A DNA stretch of 64,000 nt, from contig NZ_JAMSLX010000014.1 of assembly GCF_023806085.1 (NCBI RefSeq), positions 24,536-88,535 of the forward strand, written 5' to 3'. Below, in pieces: positions 32,525 through 41,385 of this stretch (position 1 is its first letter; every line of letters starts with the position of its first letter). This stretch comes from Hephaestia sp. MAHUQ-44 (lineage in GTDB: Bacteria > Pseudomonadota > Alphaproteobacteria > Sphingomonadales > Sphingomonadaceae). Position numbers and translations under genes: made by a program. The notes beneath the pieces were generated by a model, which made no database searches, had not been told where the DNA came from, and saw nothing but the letters and a program-made list of their open reading frames with translations.

Positions 32525-33511
32525 TCAATCGGCGAAGGCGCGCGTGTAGAGCTTGCGGCAATTGCCTTCGTAGATCTTCGCCCGATCAGCGTCGCTCAGC
32601 CAGCCGATGCCGTCGATCACCTGCTTGAGATCATCAAGTTGATGCCCCCAGGCCGGGTTGAACACCGACGCCGTTCCCGGCCGCTCGGTGCCGAACAGGC
32701 AATTATCCGGCCCGCAGATGCGGAATAGCAGGTCGAGCCCTTCTTCTGAATAGATGCATGTATCGAAATAGAGCCGCTTGAGTTTGGCATCGAAATCCTG
32801 ATCGCGGCGGATATGGCCCGCACGGAAGCGCCCGATCTGATACGGAATCGCGCCGCCGCCATGCGAAATGACGATCTTGAGCGTCGGAAAATCCTCGAAC
32901 ACGCGCGATCCCAGCAGCGACATGATCGCGATGCTGCCTTCGTTGATGAACTTCAGCGTGTACGATTCGCGCGGATGGCAACAGCCCGCCGAATGCACCA
33001 GCACGGGAATGTCGAGCGCGCAGATTTTCTCGTACAACGGATACCAGAATTCGTCGCCCAGCCCCGGCGGGGGCGGCCCATCGCCTTCCATCGGATCGGG
33101 ATTGAGCAGGCAGCCGACGAAGCCCAGTTCGTTGACCGCGCGATCGAGCTCCTCGATGCACGCGGCCGGGCTGGTGTCGCGGAACTGGGGCAGACCGGCA
33201 ATGCCGCGAAACCGGTCCGGCGCCGCGCGTACATGGGCGTGGATCAGGTCGTTATTGTAGCGCGCCCAGGTCAGCGGCACGCTCGCCGGGCTCAGCGAAT
33301 GCATTTGCAGATAGGGACGCGGCGACAGGAACTGCATGTCGGTCCCCACTTCGTCCATCTGCGTCAGCAGGCCCTGGACGGTCTTGGCGATCACCTCCTC
33401 GGACGGCAGCTTGGCCATCGATTTGGGATTGTTGCGACTGCCCGTAAGCGTCGCCATGATCCGGTAGGACGCGCTGTCCAGAACGACATGGGCGTGCGAG
33501 TCGATAATCAT
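32525..33511 (-). CDS. LigJ-type amidohydrolase (4-oxalomesaconate hydratase-like)
   Basis: 328 residues of the amidohydrolase superfamily. Metal ligands: DSHAHV, VLVHSAGCCHP and VISHGGGAIPYQIGRF. Where decarboxylases of the family have FGTD, this one has LFGTERPGTA with Glu, as in LigJ (LFGSE). Other LigJ-like stretches are VNELGFVGCLLNPDP and EFWYPLYEKICALDIPV. LigJ hydrates 4-oxalomesaconate to 4-carboxy-4-hydroxy-2-oxoadipate after protocatechuate or gallate cleavage. A decarboxylase of the ACMSD group is the alternative. Overlaps ridA (ATGA). Confidence 0.75.
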   Translation of the reverse strand: MIIDSHAHVVLDSASYRIMATLTGSRNNPKSMAKLPSEEVIAKTVQGLLTQMDEVGTDMQFLSPRPYLQMHSLSPASVPLTWARYNNDLIHAHVRAAPDRFRGIAGLPQFRDTSPAACIEELDRAVNELGFVGCLLNPDPMEGDGPPPPGLGDEFWYPLYEKICALDIPVLVHSAGCCHPRESYTLKFINEGSIAIMSLLGSRVFEDFPTLKIVISHGGGAIPYQIGRFRAGHIRRDQDFDAKLKRLYFDTCIYSEEGLDLLFRICGPDNCLFGTERPGTASVFNPAWGHQLDDLKQVIDGIGWLSDADRAKIYEGNCRKLYTRAFAD

Positions 33512-33897
33512 AGGGCCTCCTTGGCGATCGCGAGAACTTCAAGCTGGACGAGAACGGCACCGCGCAGGTCCATCAACTGGACGTGCCGGGCGGGCCGCTT
33601 CGACGGATCGGGATAGGCTTCGAGCCACGGCGGATTGATCGCGCCGCGATCCTCCTCGCGCTTCACGTAGATGGTGAACCGGACGACATCGCCCAGATCC
33701 ATCCCGGCCTCGGCCAGCACCAGCGCGAGATTGCGAAAACAATTCGCCGCCTGGCCGGCCGCGTCGGGCGGCATCTCGCCGGTCGTGGCGTCGCGGCCCA
33801 TGATCCCCGAGGTCGCCAGCAGCGGCCCGACCCGGCAGGCAAGCGGGATCGGCGCGGAATGGCCGATCTTGTCGATCGTGATACTCTTCTGGCGCAT
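33508..33897 (-). CDS. RidA-family (YjgF/UK114) protein
   Basis: 129 residues from the ATG at 33897 (MRQKSITIDKIGHSAPIPLA); the longer frame upstream is the antisense shadow of the dioxygenase gene. RidA core motifs are LLATSGIMGRD, QAANCFRNLALVLAEAGMDL and VVRFTIYVKRE, ending VQLEVLAIA. RidA proteins hydrolyse enamines/imines; relatives such as 2-aminomuconate deaminase work in aminoaromatic meta-pathways. Position between dioxygenase and LigJ-like genes suggests it acts on the ring-cleavage product, as a deaminase or tautomerase (inference). Confidence 0.85.
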   Translation of the reverse strand: MRQKSITIDKIGHSAPIPLACRVGPLLATSGIMGRDATTGEMPPDAAGQAANCFRNLALVLAEAGMDLGDVVRFTIYVKREEDRGAINPPWLEAYPDPSKRPARHVQLMDLRGAVLVQLEVLAIAKEAL

Positions 33898-33907
33898 GAC
33901 AGGTCTC

Positions 33908-34900
33908 TCAGTTCCACTCGGCAAAGGCGATGCCGGTCCCGGTGCCCGCGGGTGTGCGGTAGCAGGGCATATAATCGTGCCAGCGCATCTCGAGATGCTC
34001 GACCGCGCCGGCGGTGCAGATCCAGTTGCGGATCTCCGAACTGCCCGAATTGAGCTTGGCGCGATCGATCGTGCACAGCGCCTCGGCATCCTTGCGCGCC
34101 ATGGCATCGAGCAGATCGCGATCGAGCTCCTCGTCGACGACGAAATGGCTGAGGCCGCCCGAGGCGATGACGCCCACCCGCTGGTCGCCCGGATAATTCT
34201 CGACAGCGGCACGGATCGCACGGCCGAGCTGATAGCAGCGCCGCGGCGTGGGCTGGTTGGGCGGATAGTAAGTGTTGAGGCAGATCGGCACGATCGGCAG
34301 CGCCATGCTGCGGCCCATCAGGCGGGTATGGATGAAACCGAAGGCATGGCCTTCGCCGACGCCATCGGCCAGCCGATCCGAGGTCGAGATGTCGAATTCC
34401 CGATCGACAAGCTCGGCGATCAGATGGCGCGCAAGCCCGGCATCGACCGGATAGTCGCGCACCCCCTCCGCCTCATAATAACCGCCACGCGCGCGCTGGA
34501 ACCAGGCGACTTTGTTCGGTTTCTCGATGTGACGCGGCACGTTGCGGATCGTCTCGCCATAATAGACGAGAATGCTCGGCAGATTGTCCTCGTGATAGAG
34601 TTCCTTCTGATCGTCGCCCACGACGATCAGCGCATCGAGTTGCGCGGCCTCGATCGCACGGCGCGTGCGTTCCATACCCGCCAGCGACGCAGCGTAGCGC
34701 TCGCGCAGCCGATCGGGTGCGATCAGATCGGCGATGTCGGCAGGCGCACGCGCCAGCAACTCGGCATAGCTGGTCGGCGCCCCGCTCTTGTCGCGGAAGC
34801 TGCCGGCGGCATCGCGCTCGGCGAACCGCTCCCAGTCTTCCTCCTCGGTGTTGAGCATGGGCGTGTGCGAGACGCCAAAGCCATGAGTCAATCGTGCCAT
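33908..34900 (-). CDS. LigB-type (class III) extradiol ring-cleavage dioxygenase
   Basis: 330 residues, the LigB fold throughout. The N-terminal metal site is GFGVSHTPML; the C-terminal part VPICLNTYYPPNQPTPRRCYQLG and IASGGLSHFVVDEELD match the LigB pattern around the catalytic His. Where LigB has the metal-binding NDH motif, this protein has VGDDQKELYHEDN, so one metal ligand may be replaced. No separate LigA-like small subunit gene is adjacent. It should open a catechol-type ring by meta cleavage; the substrate is unknown. Confidence 0.8.
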   Translation of the reverse strand: MARLTHGFGVSHTPMLNTEEEDWERFAERDAAGSFRDKSGAPTSYAELLARAPADIADLIAPDRLRERYAASLAGMERTRRAIEAAQLDALIVVGDDQKELYHEDNLPSILVYYGETIRNVPRHIEKPNKVAWFQRARGGYYEAEGVRDYPVDAGLARHLIAELVDREFDISTSDRLADGVGEGHAFGFIHTRLMGRSMALPIVPICLNTYYPPNQPTPRRCYQLGRAIRAAVENYPGDQRVGVIASGGLSHFVVDEELDRDLLDAMARKDAEALCTIDRAKLNSGSSEIRNWICTAGAVEHLEMRWHDYMPCYRTPAGTGTGIAFAEWN

Positions 34901-34949
34901 ATCGAATATCCTGTTCCGTGGCGTCGTCGCCGATTGTCCGATTCCCGCC

Positions 34950-36296
34950 CTAATCTGCCGCTGCTGCCGCTGCCGCTCCCCCCGCCCGGCGCCGGGTGCT
35001 GAGCACCAGCAGCGTGACGAACGGAACCGCCGCGAAGGCCGCGAACACCAGATACGATCCCCACAGCTCGATGCCTGCGCCTAGCAAGATCCCACCGATC
35101 ACCGGCCCGATGACGGCCCCCAACCGGCCGAAACCGACCACGCCGCCGACGCCGGTGCTGCGGACCAGCGCCGGATATTGACGCGAGGTCACGATCATCA
35201 GGCCGCTGAAGCCGCCCAGGGTGAAGAAGCTGATCAGCGTCGCGAAGGCGAACATGCCGATCACGTTCGGCGCGCTCAGGCCGAACGCGGCCAGCGTCAC
35301 CGCCGAACCGGCGAAATAATAAGCGGTGAGGCGCATCGGTTCGCGGCGGCTCGACAACAACCCCATGCTGAGATTGCCGGCGATCGCCCCGGTGCCGGTG
35401 AAGAAGCCGCTGGAGATGGCCAGATTGGTCGCGACTCCGGCTTCCGCCAGCACGTGCGGGGTCCAGTTGAGATGGTAATAGCCCACGACCGCATAGCCGA
35501 TCGACGCCGCCCAGAGCAGCAGCGTCGGCCGCCGGAACTCGGTATCGAGCAGGCTGAGGACACCGAGACTGGTTTTCACTTTCGCCGTTTTCCGCGGCAG
35601 TGCCGTGAGCGGCGCCCGGCCGATCCGGGCGAAGATGCGGTTGATCCGCTCCAGCGCGCGGCGCGGCTGCGACTCCATCAGGAACTCAACCGATTCGGGC
35701 AGGAGAAACAGCCCGACCACGAAGATCACGGCGTTCATCGCCGCGCCGAACAGGAAGAACGAGCGCCAGCCATAAGGCTCGGCGAGCCCGGCTGCGATCA
35801 ACCCCATCAGGCTGACGCCGACCGCGAAGCCGATATGCAGCACCGCGATGAAGAAATTGCCCCAGCGCTTGTTGGTATATTCGACCACCGTCACCGTCAG
35901 GCTCGCGAGCAGGGCGCCCAGCCCGACGCCGGTGAGCAGCCGCGTCACCGCCAGCATCGGAACGCTGGTGCTGATGCCGGTCAGCAGCATCGCGACGGCG
36001 CCCCCACCCACCGCCGACAGCACGATGATCCGGCGGCCGAACCGATCCGCGAGCGGCGCCACGAAAAAGGCACCGATGGCCATCCCCACCGGCGCGGCTC
36101 CAAATACGATGCCAAGTACTTCGGGGCGGATGCCCCATTCTTTCGCGAGGAGCGGCGCGGCATAGGCCATCGCAACGATATCAGCACCGTCGGCGACGTT
36201 GATGACGCAGCACAACGCGACGATCACGAACTGGAACGCGGTCATCGGCGCGTCGGCCATCACCCTGGAGCCACTGTCTCCCGCGTTTCTCGCCAT
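34950..36296 (-). CDS. AAHS-family aromatic acid:H+ symporter (MFS) 1
   Basis: 448 residues, 12 membrane helices. The aromatic-acid transporter motif is in helix 1, CCVINVADGADIVAMAYAAP, and the loop 2-3 motif is APLADRFGRRIIVL. Helix 4-5 reads RLLTGVGLGALLASLTVTVVEY. It probably imports the aromatic substrate of the co-directional dioxygenase operon, 49 bp upstream of that gene. C-terminus is Ala-rich. Related to the second transporter at 44890-46227. Confidence 0.88.
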   Translation of the reverse strand: MARNAGDSGSRVMADAPMTAFQFVIVALCCVINVADGADIVAMAYAAPLLAKEWGIRPEVLGIVFGAAPVGMAIGAFFVAPLADRFGRRIIVLSAVGGGAVAMLLTGISTSVPMLAVTRLLTGVGLGALLASLTVTVVEYTNKRWGNFFIAVLHIGFAVGVSLMGLIAAGLAEPYGWRSFFLFGAAMNAVIFVVGLFLLPESVEFLMESQPRRALERINRIFARIGRAPLTALPRKTAKVKTSLGVLSLLDTEFRRPTLLLWAASIGYAVVGYYHLNWTPHVLAEAGVATNLAISSGFFTGTGAIAGNLSMGLLSSRREPMRLTAYYFAGSAVTLAAFGLSAPNVIGMFAFATLISFFTLGGFSGLMIVTSRQYPALVRSTGVGGVVGFGRLGAVIGPVIGGILLGAGIELWGSYLVFAAFAAVPFVTLLVLSTRRRAGGAAAAAAAD

Positions 36297-36435
36297 GCCC
36301 TGCTCCCGGAAAGTTCGTAGTTATAGCTTATTGATACTTTCGCTATCACCGGCTAGCATCCAGCGCAAGCATGTCGTCGGCGCCAGGGTGCCAGATCACG
36401 GCATCACGCGGCGCCAACCGGGGAGGGAGATACCG

Positions 36436-37236
36436 ATGGACGAAAACGGGACAAGGCCGGATCGGCGCGATCTGTTGCGGGCCGGCGCCGTGATCGCGGC
36501 CGGCGCGATGTCGGGGGCCGGCCTCGCCGCCGTCGCCGAAGCAGGCCAGCCGCGAATCATCAAGACGCTGACCTTCATGGTGCGCAAGCCGGGCACCACG
36601 CATGAAGAGTTCATGCGCTACTGGCTCGACGTCCATGCCCCGATGGCGCTGAAGGTGCCGGGGATGCGCGGCATGATCTGCAACGAGATCACCAGCGCGT
36701 CGAACGGCAATCTCGCGATCTCCAGCGGCGCCAGCGTCATGATCGATGGCGTGGCCGAATCGTGGAAGGAGGAGACCAGTTCACTCCAGAATCCCGCCGC
36801 GCCCGAAGCCGCCAAGGCCTGGTACGCCGACGGCCCGATCTTCGTCGGGCAGATCAAGGGCTTTCGCGTCCGCGAGAATGTCTTCGTCCGCCCCAGGCGC
36901 GGCGGCACGGGGCTGATCGCCTTGCTCAAACGCAAGCCCGAACAGTCGCATGCCCAATTCGCCGATCATTGGCTGAACGTCCACGGACCGATGGCGCACG
37001 AGGTTCCCGAAGTGGCAGGGCTGATCCTCAACGAGGTGACATCGGAAGCCCGGCGCAGCGACATCCCCCCGCTGACCGGCTTCGGCGAGATCGACGGCAT
37101 CGCGCAATCCTTCCGCCACGACATGGATGCGCCGCTCTCTCCCCAGCGCGAACGCTGGTATGCCGACGGCCAGGCGAGCATCGGCGAAGCCATCGGCTAT
37201 CGCACGCGCGAACATGTCATCATCCAACCCAGCTGA
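36436..37236 (+). CDS. Tat-signal EthD-domain protein 1 (tandem barrels)
   Basis: 266 residues from the ATG at 36436 with a strong GGGAGGGAGA ribosome site. A twin-arginine signal (PDRRDLLRAGAVIAAGAMSG ... AEA) precedes two EthD repeats: MVRKPGTTHEEFMRYWLDVH at about 45-65 and LLKRKPEQSHAQFADHWLNVH at about 160-180. EthD dimeric barrels are usually cytoplasmic helpers of ether or aromatic oxidation; here export to the periplasm is predicted. Starts a plus-strand operon with two RraA genes, divergent from the AAHS transporter. Confidence 0.8.
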   Translation: MDENGTRPDRRDLLRAGAVIAAGAMSGAGLAAVAEAGQPRIIKTLTFMVRKPGTTHEEFMRYWLDVHAPMALKVPGMRGMICNEITSASNGNLAISSGASVMIDGVAESWKEETSSLQNPAAPEAAKAWYADGPIFVGQIKGFRVRENVFVRPRRGGTGLIALLKRKPEQSHAQFADHWLNVHGPMAHEVPEVAGLILNEVTSEARRSDIPPLTGFGEIDGIAQSFRHDMDAPLSPQRERWYADGQASIGEAIGYRTREHVIIQPS

Positions 37237-37246
37237 CGGAATTGTC

Positions 37247-37915
37247 ATGACCGATTCGCTCATCACCCGCCTCGGGCAGCTCGACACGTGCTGCGTCTCG
37301 GATGCCTGCGACCAACTTGGCCTGCCTCCGGCCGTGACCGGCATCGCGCCGCAATCGGCCCGGCGCCGCATTGCCGGCCGCGTCGTTACCGTCACGCTCG
37401 CGGCCGGAACGCCCCCCTCCGGGTCAAGCCGGCATCTCTGCACCTCGGCGATCGAGCGCGCGGGCGCAGGCGACGTCGTCGTCGTCGAGCAGCGCACCGG
37501 CATCGATGCCGCCGGTTGGGGCGGTATCCTGTCCAACGCCGCAGCCATGCGGGGGCTGTCGGGCGTGATCGTCGACGGCCCGGCGCGCGACATCGACGAA
37601 GCCGCCGAGCTGGAATTCCCGGTCTACAGCCGATCGCGCACCTGCCGTACCGCGCGGGGCCGCATCTACGAGACCGCATCGGGCGCGCCGGTGACGATCG
37701 GCGACAGCCAGGTGAACGAAGGCGACTATGTCCTCGCCGACGGCAGCGGCGTGGTGTTCGTTCCCGCCGATCGGATCGACGCGGTGCTGGACGCCGCCGA
37801 CCGGATCAACGCCCGCGAGGCGGCCATGACCGTCGCGGTCCGCGCGGGTGAGCCCGTCAGCCAGGTGATGGGCGCAAGCTACGAACAGATGCTGACCAAG
37901 GGAGCCGCCGCATGA
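37247..37915 (+). CDS. RraA/LigK-fold protein 1 (putative aldolase)
   Basis: 222 residues from the ATG at 37247 (MTDSLITRLGQLDTCCVSDA), 10 bp after the EthD gene. The fold's motif VIVDGPARDIDEAAELEFPVY keeps the Arg-Asp pair that binds pyruvate and metal in 4-carboxy-4-hydroxy-2-oxoadipate aldolases. Family C-terminus: NEGDYVLADGSGVVFVPADR. It may cleave a hydroxy-oxo acid to pyruvate. Overlaps the next gene by ATGA, so the two may form a hetero-oligomer (inference). Confidence 0.78.
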   Translation: MTDSLITRLGQLDTCCVSDACDQLGLPPAVTGIAPQSARRRIAGRVVTVTLAAGTPPSGSSRHLCTSAIERAGAGDVVVVEQRTGIDAAGWGGILSNAAAMRGLSGVIVDGPARDIDEAAELEFPVYSRSRTCRTARGRIYETASGAPVTIGDSQVNEGDYVLADGSGVVFVPADRIDAVLDAADRINAREAAMTVAVRAGEPVSQVMGASYEQMLTKGAAA

Positions 37916-38568
37916 GCGATACCAATGTGAAGCGTGCGGGTCGTCTCGATACCGCCACGATCAGCGACGCCATGGACAAGCTGGGCATCGCCGGCCAGTG
38001 TTTAGGGATCAAGCCGCTTTCGCCCGATTTCCGGTTCGCCGGGCGCGCGGTGACGTTCCGCTATACCGCCGCCGCCAAGCCCGCGGGCAGCGTCGGCGAC
38101 TATATCGACGATGTCCCGCCGGGCAGCGTGATCGTGCTCGACAATGGCGGGCGCGAGGATGCGACCGTCTGGGGCGATATCCTGACCTCGGTCGCGCATC
38201 GCCGCGGCGTTGCGGGGACGCTGATCGACGGCGCCTGCCGCGACACCGATCTCGCGCGGTCGCTCGGCTATCCGGTGTTCAGCCGCAGCTACTCGATGCG
38301 CACGGGCAAGGATCGGGTTCAGCTCGAAGCCGCCGACACGATCGTCACGATCGGCGCGGCACGCGTCGCGCCGGGTGATCTGGTGCGCGGCGACGCCGAC
38401 GGCGCGGTCGTGCTCCCCCGGCAGCATGAGGAAGCGATCCTCGAGACGGCCGAAGCGATCGAGCACGCCGAAACCGCCATCCGGGCAGCGCTCGATCGCG
38501 GCCTGCGCCTCGACGAGGCGCGGCGCGCGCACAATTACCACGCGCTGCAGCGGCGCGAGCAGGAATAG
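37912..38568 (+). CDS. RraA/LigK-fold protein 2 (putative aldolase)
   Basis: 218 residues. Begins RLDTATISDAMDKLGIAGQC, then the active-site segment LIDGACRDTDLARSLGYPVFSR with Arg-Asp conserved, and PGDLVRGDADGAVVLPRQ. Only moderately similar to the preceding paralogue, so not a recent duplication. Probably a metal-dependent aldolase or oxaloacetate decarboxylase of the LigK type. Confidence 0.78.
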   Translation: MSDTNVKRAGRLDTATISDAMDKLGIAGQCLGIKPLSPDFRFAGRAVTFRYTAAAKPAGSVGDYIDDVPPGSVIVLDNGGREDATVWGDILTSVAHRRGVAGTLIDGACRDTDLARSLGYPVFSRSYSMRTGKDRVQLEAADTIVTIGAARVAPGDLVRGDADGAVVLPRQHEEAILETAEAIEHAETAIRAALDRGLRLDEARRAHNYHALQRREQE

Positions 38569-38576
38569 CCCGGCGC

Positions 38577-39752
38577 TCAGCCGCCCGCTTCGCGCCTGAT
38601 CTCCTCGTCATGCTGCCCCAACAGCGGCGGCGCGCGGTCGTAGCTGACGGGGGCGTTGGCGAAGCGTAGCGGGCTGGCGACCATCGGCAGCGATCCGGCG
38701 GTGGGGTGATCGAGATGGACGAGCATCCCGCGATGTGCGACCTGCGCATCGGCCAGCGCATCGGGCACGGTGTTGATCGGCGCGCACGGCACGCCCGCCT
38801 GCTCGAGGCGCTGCACCCACCCCGCCATGTCATCGGCGGCGAGCGCAGCGATGATCTCGGGGAGCAGCGCCGCCTGATGCTGCACGCGCCCGCCATTGGT
38901 GACGAAGCGCGGGTCCTCGGCAAGGTCGGGCCGCGCGATCGCCTCGCAGAATTTGGCATATTGCCCGTCATTGCCGACCACCACCACGACATGCCCGTCG
39001 CGGCAGGGAAACACATCCTGCGGCTGGATATTGGGATGCTTGTTGCCCGCGCGGCGCGGCGGCGTGCCCGAGACGAGGTAGTTCATCGCCTGATTGGCGA
39101 GCGAGCCCACCATCACGTCGAGCATGGCGAGGTCGATATAGTCGCCCTTTCCCGTCTCCGCCCGGCGCGCGAGCCCCGCCAGCACGCCGATCGCGGCGTA
39201 CATGCCCGTCATCAGATCGACCACCGGGATGCCGACCTTCTGCGGGCCCGCGCCGGGATAGCCATCGGCTTCGCCGGTCACGCTCATCAGCCCGCCCATC
39301 GCCTGGATCATGAAATCATACGCCGCGTGCCCGGCGCGCGGGCCGGTCTGGCCGAAGCCGGTGATCGAGCAATAGACGAGACGCGGCTGGAGCGCGGCGA
39401 GATCGGCATAGCCGAGCCCCCATTTCGCCAGCGCGCCGGTCTTGTAATTCTCCAGCACCACATCCGAACTGGCCGCGAGCGCGCGGACCAGCGCCTGCCC
39501 CTCGGGCGTCGCAAGGTCCGCCTGAACCGAGCGCTTGCCGCGATTGGCGGCGAGGAAATAGCCCGCGTCGCCTTTACCCCCCTCCTTCCCCGCGATGAAG
39601 GGCGGGCCCCAATGGCGCGTATCGTCACCCACGCCGGGCCGTTCGACCTTGATCACATCGGCGCCGAGATCCGCGAGGATCTGAGCGGCAAAGGGGCCGG
39701 CGAGAACCCGGCTGAGATCGAGGACACGGATATGACTGAGCGGTCCGGACAC
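38577..39752 (-). CDS. CaiB/BaiF family III CoA-transferase
   Basis: 391 residues from a GTG at 39752 with AAAGGG upstream. Family III features: LSRVLAGPFAAQILADLGADVIKVE at the N-terminus, ANRGKRSV, GFGQTGPRAGHAAYDF, and the catalytic Asp in PVVDLMTGMYAA. It moves CoA between carboxylic acids, here probably activating an aromatic or dicarboxylic intermediate. Convergent with the RraA genes (8-bp gap) and in line with the GST gene upstream. Confidence 0.88.
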   Translation of the reverse strand: MSGPLSHIRVLDLSRVLAGPFAAQILADLGADVIKVERPGVGDDTRHWGPPFIAGKEGGKGDAGYFLAANRGKRSVQADLATPEGQALVRALAASSDVVLENYKTGALAKWGLGYADLAALQPRLVYCSITGFGQTGPRAGHAAYDFMIQAMGGLMSVTGEADGYPGAGPQKVGIPVVDLMTGMYAAIGVLAGLARRAETGKGDYIDLAMLDVMVGSLANQAMNYLVSGTPPRRAGNKHPNIQPQDVFPCRDGHVVVVVGNDGQYAKFCEAIARPDLAEDPRFVTNGGRVQHQAALLPEIIAALAADDMAGWVQRLEQAGVPCAPINTVPDALADAQVAHRGMLVHLDHPTAGSLPMVASPLRFANAPVSYDRAPPLLGQHDEEIRREAGG

Positions 39753-39782
39753 GGGAGATACCCTTTCGGTGAGAAGAAAAGT

Positions 39783-40478
39783 TCAGGCATCGAGCGCGAG
39801 GCGCGTCGCCCGCGATGACGGGCGGTCCTCGAACCGCCGATGCCAGGCGGCGAGCGCGGCGCGCCCGCGGCGCCAATCGAGATCGGGAAAGCGCAGATCG
39901 AGATAGGCCAGCGCGCAACCGATCCCGACATGGCCGAGATCGGGCGCGTCGGGGAAACCGGCCGCATCGCGCTCGAGCCGGTCCAGCGCGGTCGCAGCCT
40001 TCACCGCATAAGCGGCGTGGACCTCCGCACGTTGCGCGGCGGGCGGGCGCAACCGCTCCTGCCGCCAGAACAGCAGCGCATCGAGCATGCCATCGGCCAA
40101 CGCCTGCCGCTGCAGCACGGCGAAGCGCGCGGCACCGGACGGCGGCAGCAACGCCGGGCGCGGCGCGAGCGTGAGCAGATAATCGCAGATGAGCACCGAA
40201 TCGGTCATCAGCCGACCATCGGCCAGCACGATGGCGGGGATCGTGCCCAGCGGGTTCTCGGCCATATAGGCACGGTTGGGATGCAGCCGATCGACCATGG
40301 TGCGGATTCGCTCGACCCGATCGACGAGGCCGCATTCGACCAGCACGATCATCACCTTGCGCACGAACGGGGATTTGGGCGACCAGTGGATCGCCACCGG
40401 CGGCGGCAAGTCGGCCGGAACCGCTGGCGGGGCCGACCCCGATACTGGCGACACGACGGGCAAAGCGGGCTCCTGCAT
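39783..40478 (-). CDS. Glutathione S-transferase family protein 1
   Basis: 231 residues with an unusual 27-residue Pro/Ala-rich N-terminal extension before the thioredoxin-fold domain (HWSPKSPFVRKVMIVLVECG). The GSH-binding turn is NPLGTIPAIVLADG, then DSVLICDYL. The C-terminal helical domain includes RQALADGMLDALLFWRQE and LGHVGIGCALAYLDLRFP. One of four paralogues in this island. Extension has no membrane signal; the shorter start near 40400 would be possible but has no ATG. Confidence 0.85.
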   Translation of the reverse strand: MQEPALPVVSPVSGSAPPAVPADLPPPVAIHWSPKSPFVRKVMIVLVECGLVDRVERIRTMVDRLHPNRAYMAENPLGTIPAIVLADGRLMTDSVLICDYLLTLAPRPALLPPSGAARFAVLQRQALADGMLDALLFWRQERLRPPAAQRAEVHAAYAVKAATALDRLERDAAGFPDAPDLGHVGIGCALAYLDLRFPDLDWRRGRAALAAWHRRFEDRPSSRATRLALDA

Positions 40479-40522
40479 GAGAACGCGTGCCCAAGGATTA
40501 AGCCAGTTCGATTTAATGTGCT

Positions 40523-40542
40523 AGTATAATAACCTTTATGCT
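40523..40542. promoter_or_regulatory. Imperfect inverted repeat upstream of the GntR gene
   Basis: AGTATAA-6 nt-TTATGCT, arms matching at six of seven positions, lies in the divergent GST/GntR intergenic region. Placement suits an autoregulatory GntR/HutC operator, but this is only inference. Confidence 0.3.
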
Positions 40543-40599
40543 GACATGCTGCCCTCGGCGGCAAGCGCCAGAGCACGCCGCCTTCGGCAATGACTTGGA

Positions 40600-41385
40600 A
40601 TGGAATCCAGCTTGTCTTACGTCTCTCCTATGAGCCCACACCCCATCCCTGCGGAAGCCGGCCCGCTGGACGACGATGCCACCGGCATTCCGCGCTATCT
40701 CCAGCTGAGCACGCTGTTCCGCAGGATGATCGAATCGGGCCAATGGCAAACCGGCGACCAGATTCCGACGGTGGAGGAACTCGCCGCCGAATATGGCGTC
40801 GCGCGCGCGACTGTCCGCCAAGCGCTCGGGCGGCTCGATGCCGACGGACTGATCGCCCGGTTCCGGGCCAAGGGCACCTTCGTTACCTACAAGCCGCAGG
40901 AACAATTGTGGTGCGAAGTCGAGACCGACTGGTCGGGGCTCCTGCTGTCGCGGCCGGGGGCGACGATCGAACTGATGTCCGATGAAGCCGGGCAGCAACC
41001 TCCTGTCTTCCTGCAACCGGTCGGCGAACGGGCGCGCAGCTATCGCCGATTCAAACGGCGGCACTGGCGCGGCGGCAAGCCGTTCCTGATTGCCTATACC
41101 TATCTCGACGAAGCGTTGTGCAAGCGCGTGAAGCAAGAGGATCTGGAAACCAAGACGACGCTGAGCCTGCTCAACAGCATCCGCGGCGTCAAACTGGGCG
41201 AAGTGCGCCAGACGCTGACGATCGGCGCGGCGGACGTGGTCACCGCACGCGAACTCGAAATCCCGCTCAACGTGCCCGTCGCCTACGTCCATCGCTCGGC
41301 GCTGGACAGCGCCGGCAAGCTGGTGATGGTCACCGACGGCACCTATCGCGGCGATATCGTCCGGCTCGACATGAAGCTGCGCTAG
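40600..41385 (+). CDS. GntR-family (HutC subfamily) transcriptional regulator
   Basis: 261 residues; an ATG ten codons later (40630) is a possible start. The winged helix at about 30-95 includes YLQLSTLFRRMIESGQWQTG, PTVEELAAEYGVARATVRQAL and LIARFRAKGTFVT. The C-terminal UTRA ligand domain (about 110-255) reads TLSLLNSIRGVKLGEVRQTL and VYVHRSALDS-type sequence (VAYVHRSALDSAGKLVMVTD). It likely senses a catabolic intermediate and controls neighbouring operons. The stop codon lies inside palindromic repeat E1. Confidence 0.88.
   Translation: MESSLSYVSPMSPHPIPAEAGPLDDDATGIPRYLQLSTLFRRMIESGQWQTGDQIPTVEELAAEYGVARATVRQALGRLDADGLIARFRAKGTFVTYKPQEQLWCEVETDWSGLLLSRPGATIELMSDEAGQQPPVFLQPVGERARSYRRFKRRHWRGGKPFLIAYTYLDEALCKRVKQEDLETKTTLSLLNSIRGVKLGEVRQTLTIGAADVVTARELEIPLNVPVAYVHRSALDSAGKLVMVTDGTYRGDIVRLDMKLR

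Noticed and set aside
33508..34221. A longer RidA reading frame starting at 34221
   Set aside because: The extra N-terminal part is antisense-frame sequence of the dioxygenase gene; RidA homology begins at the ATG at 33897.
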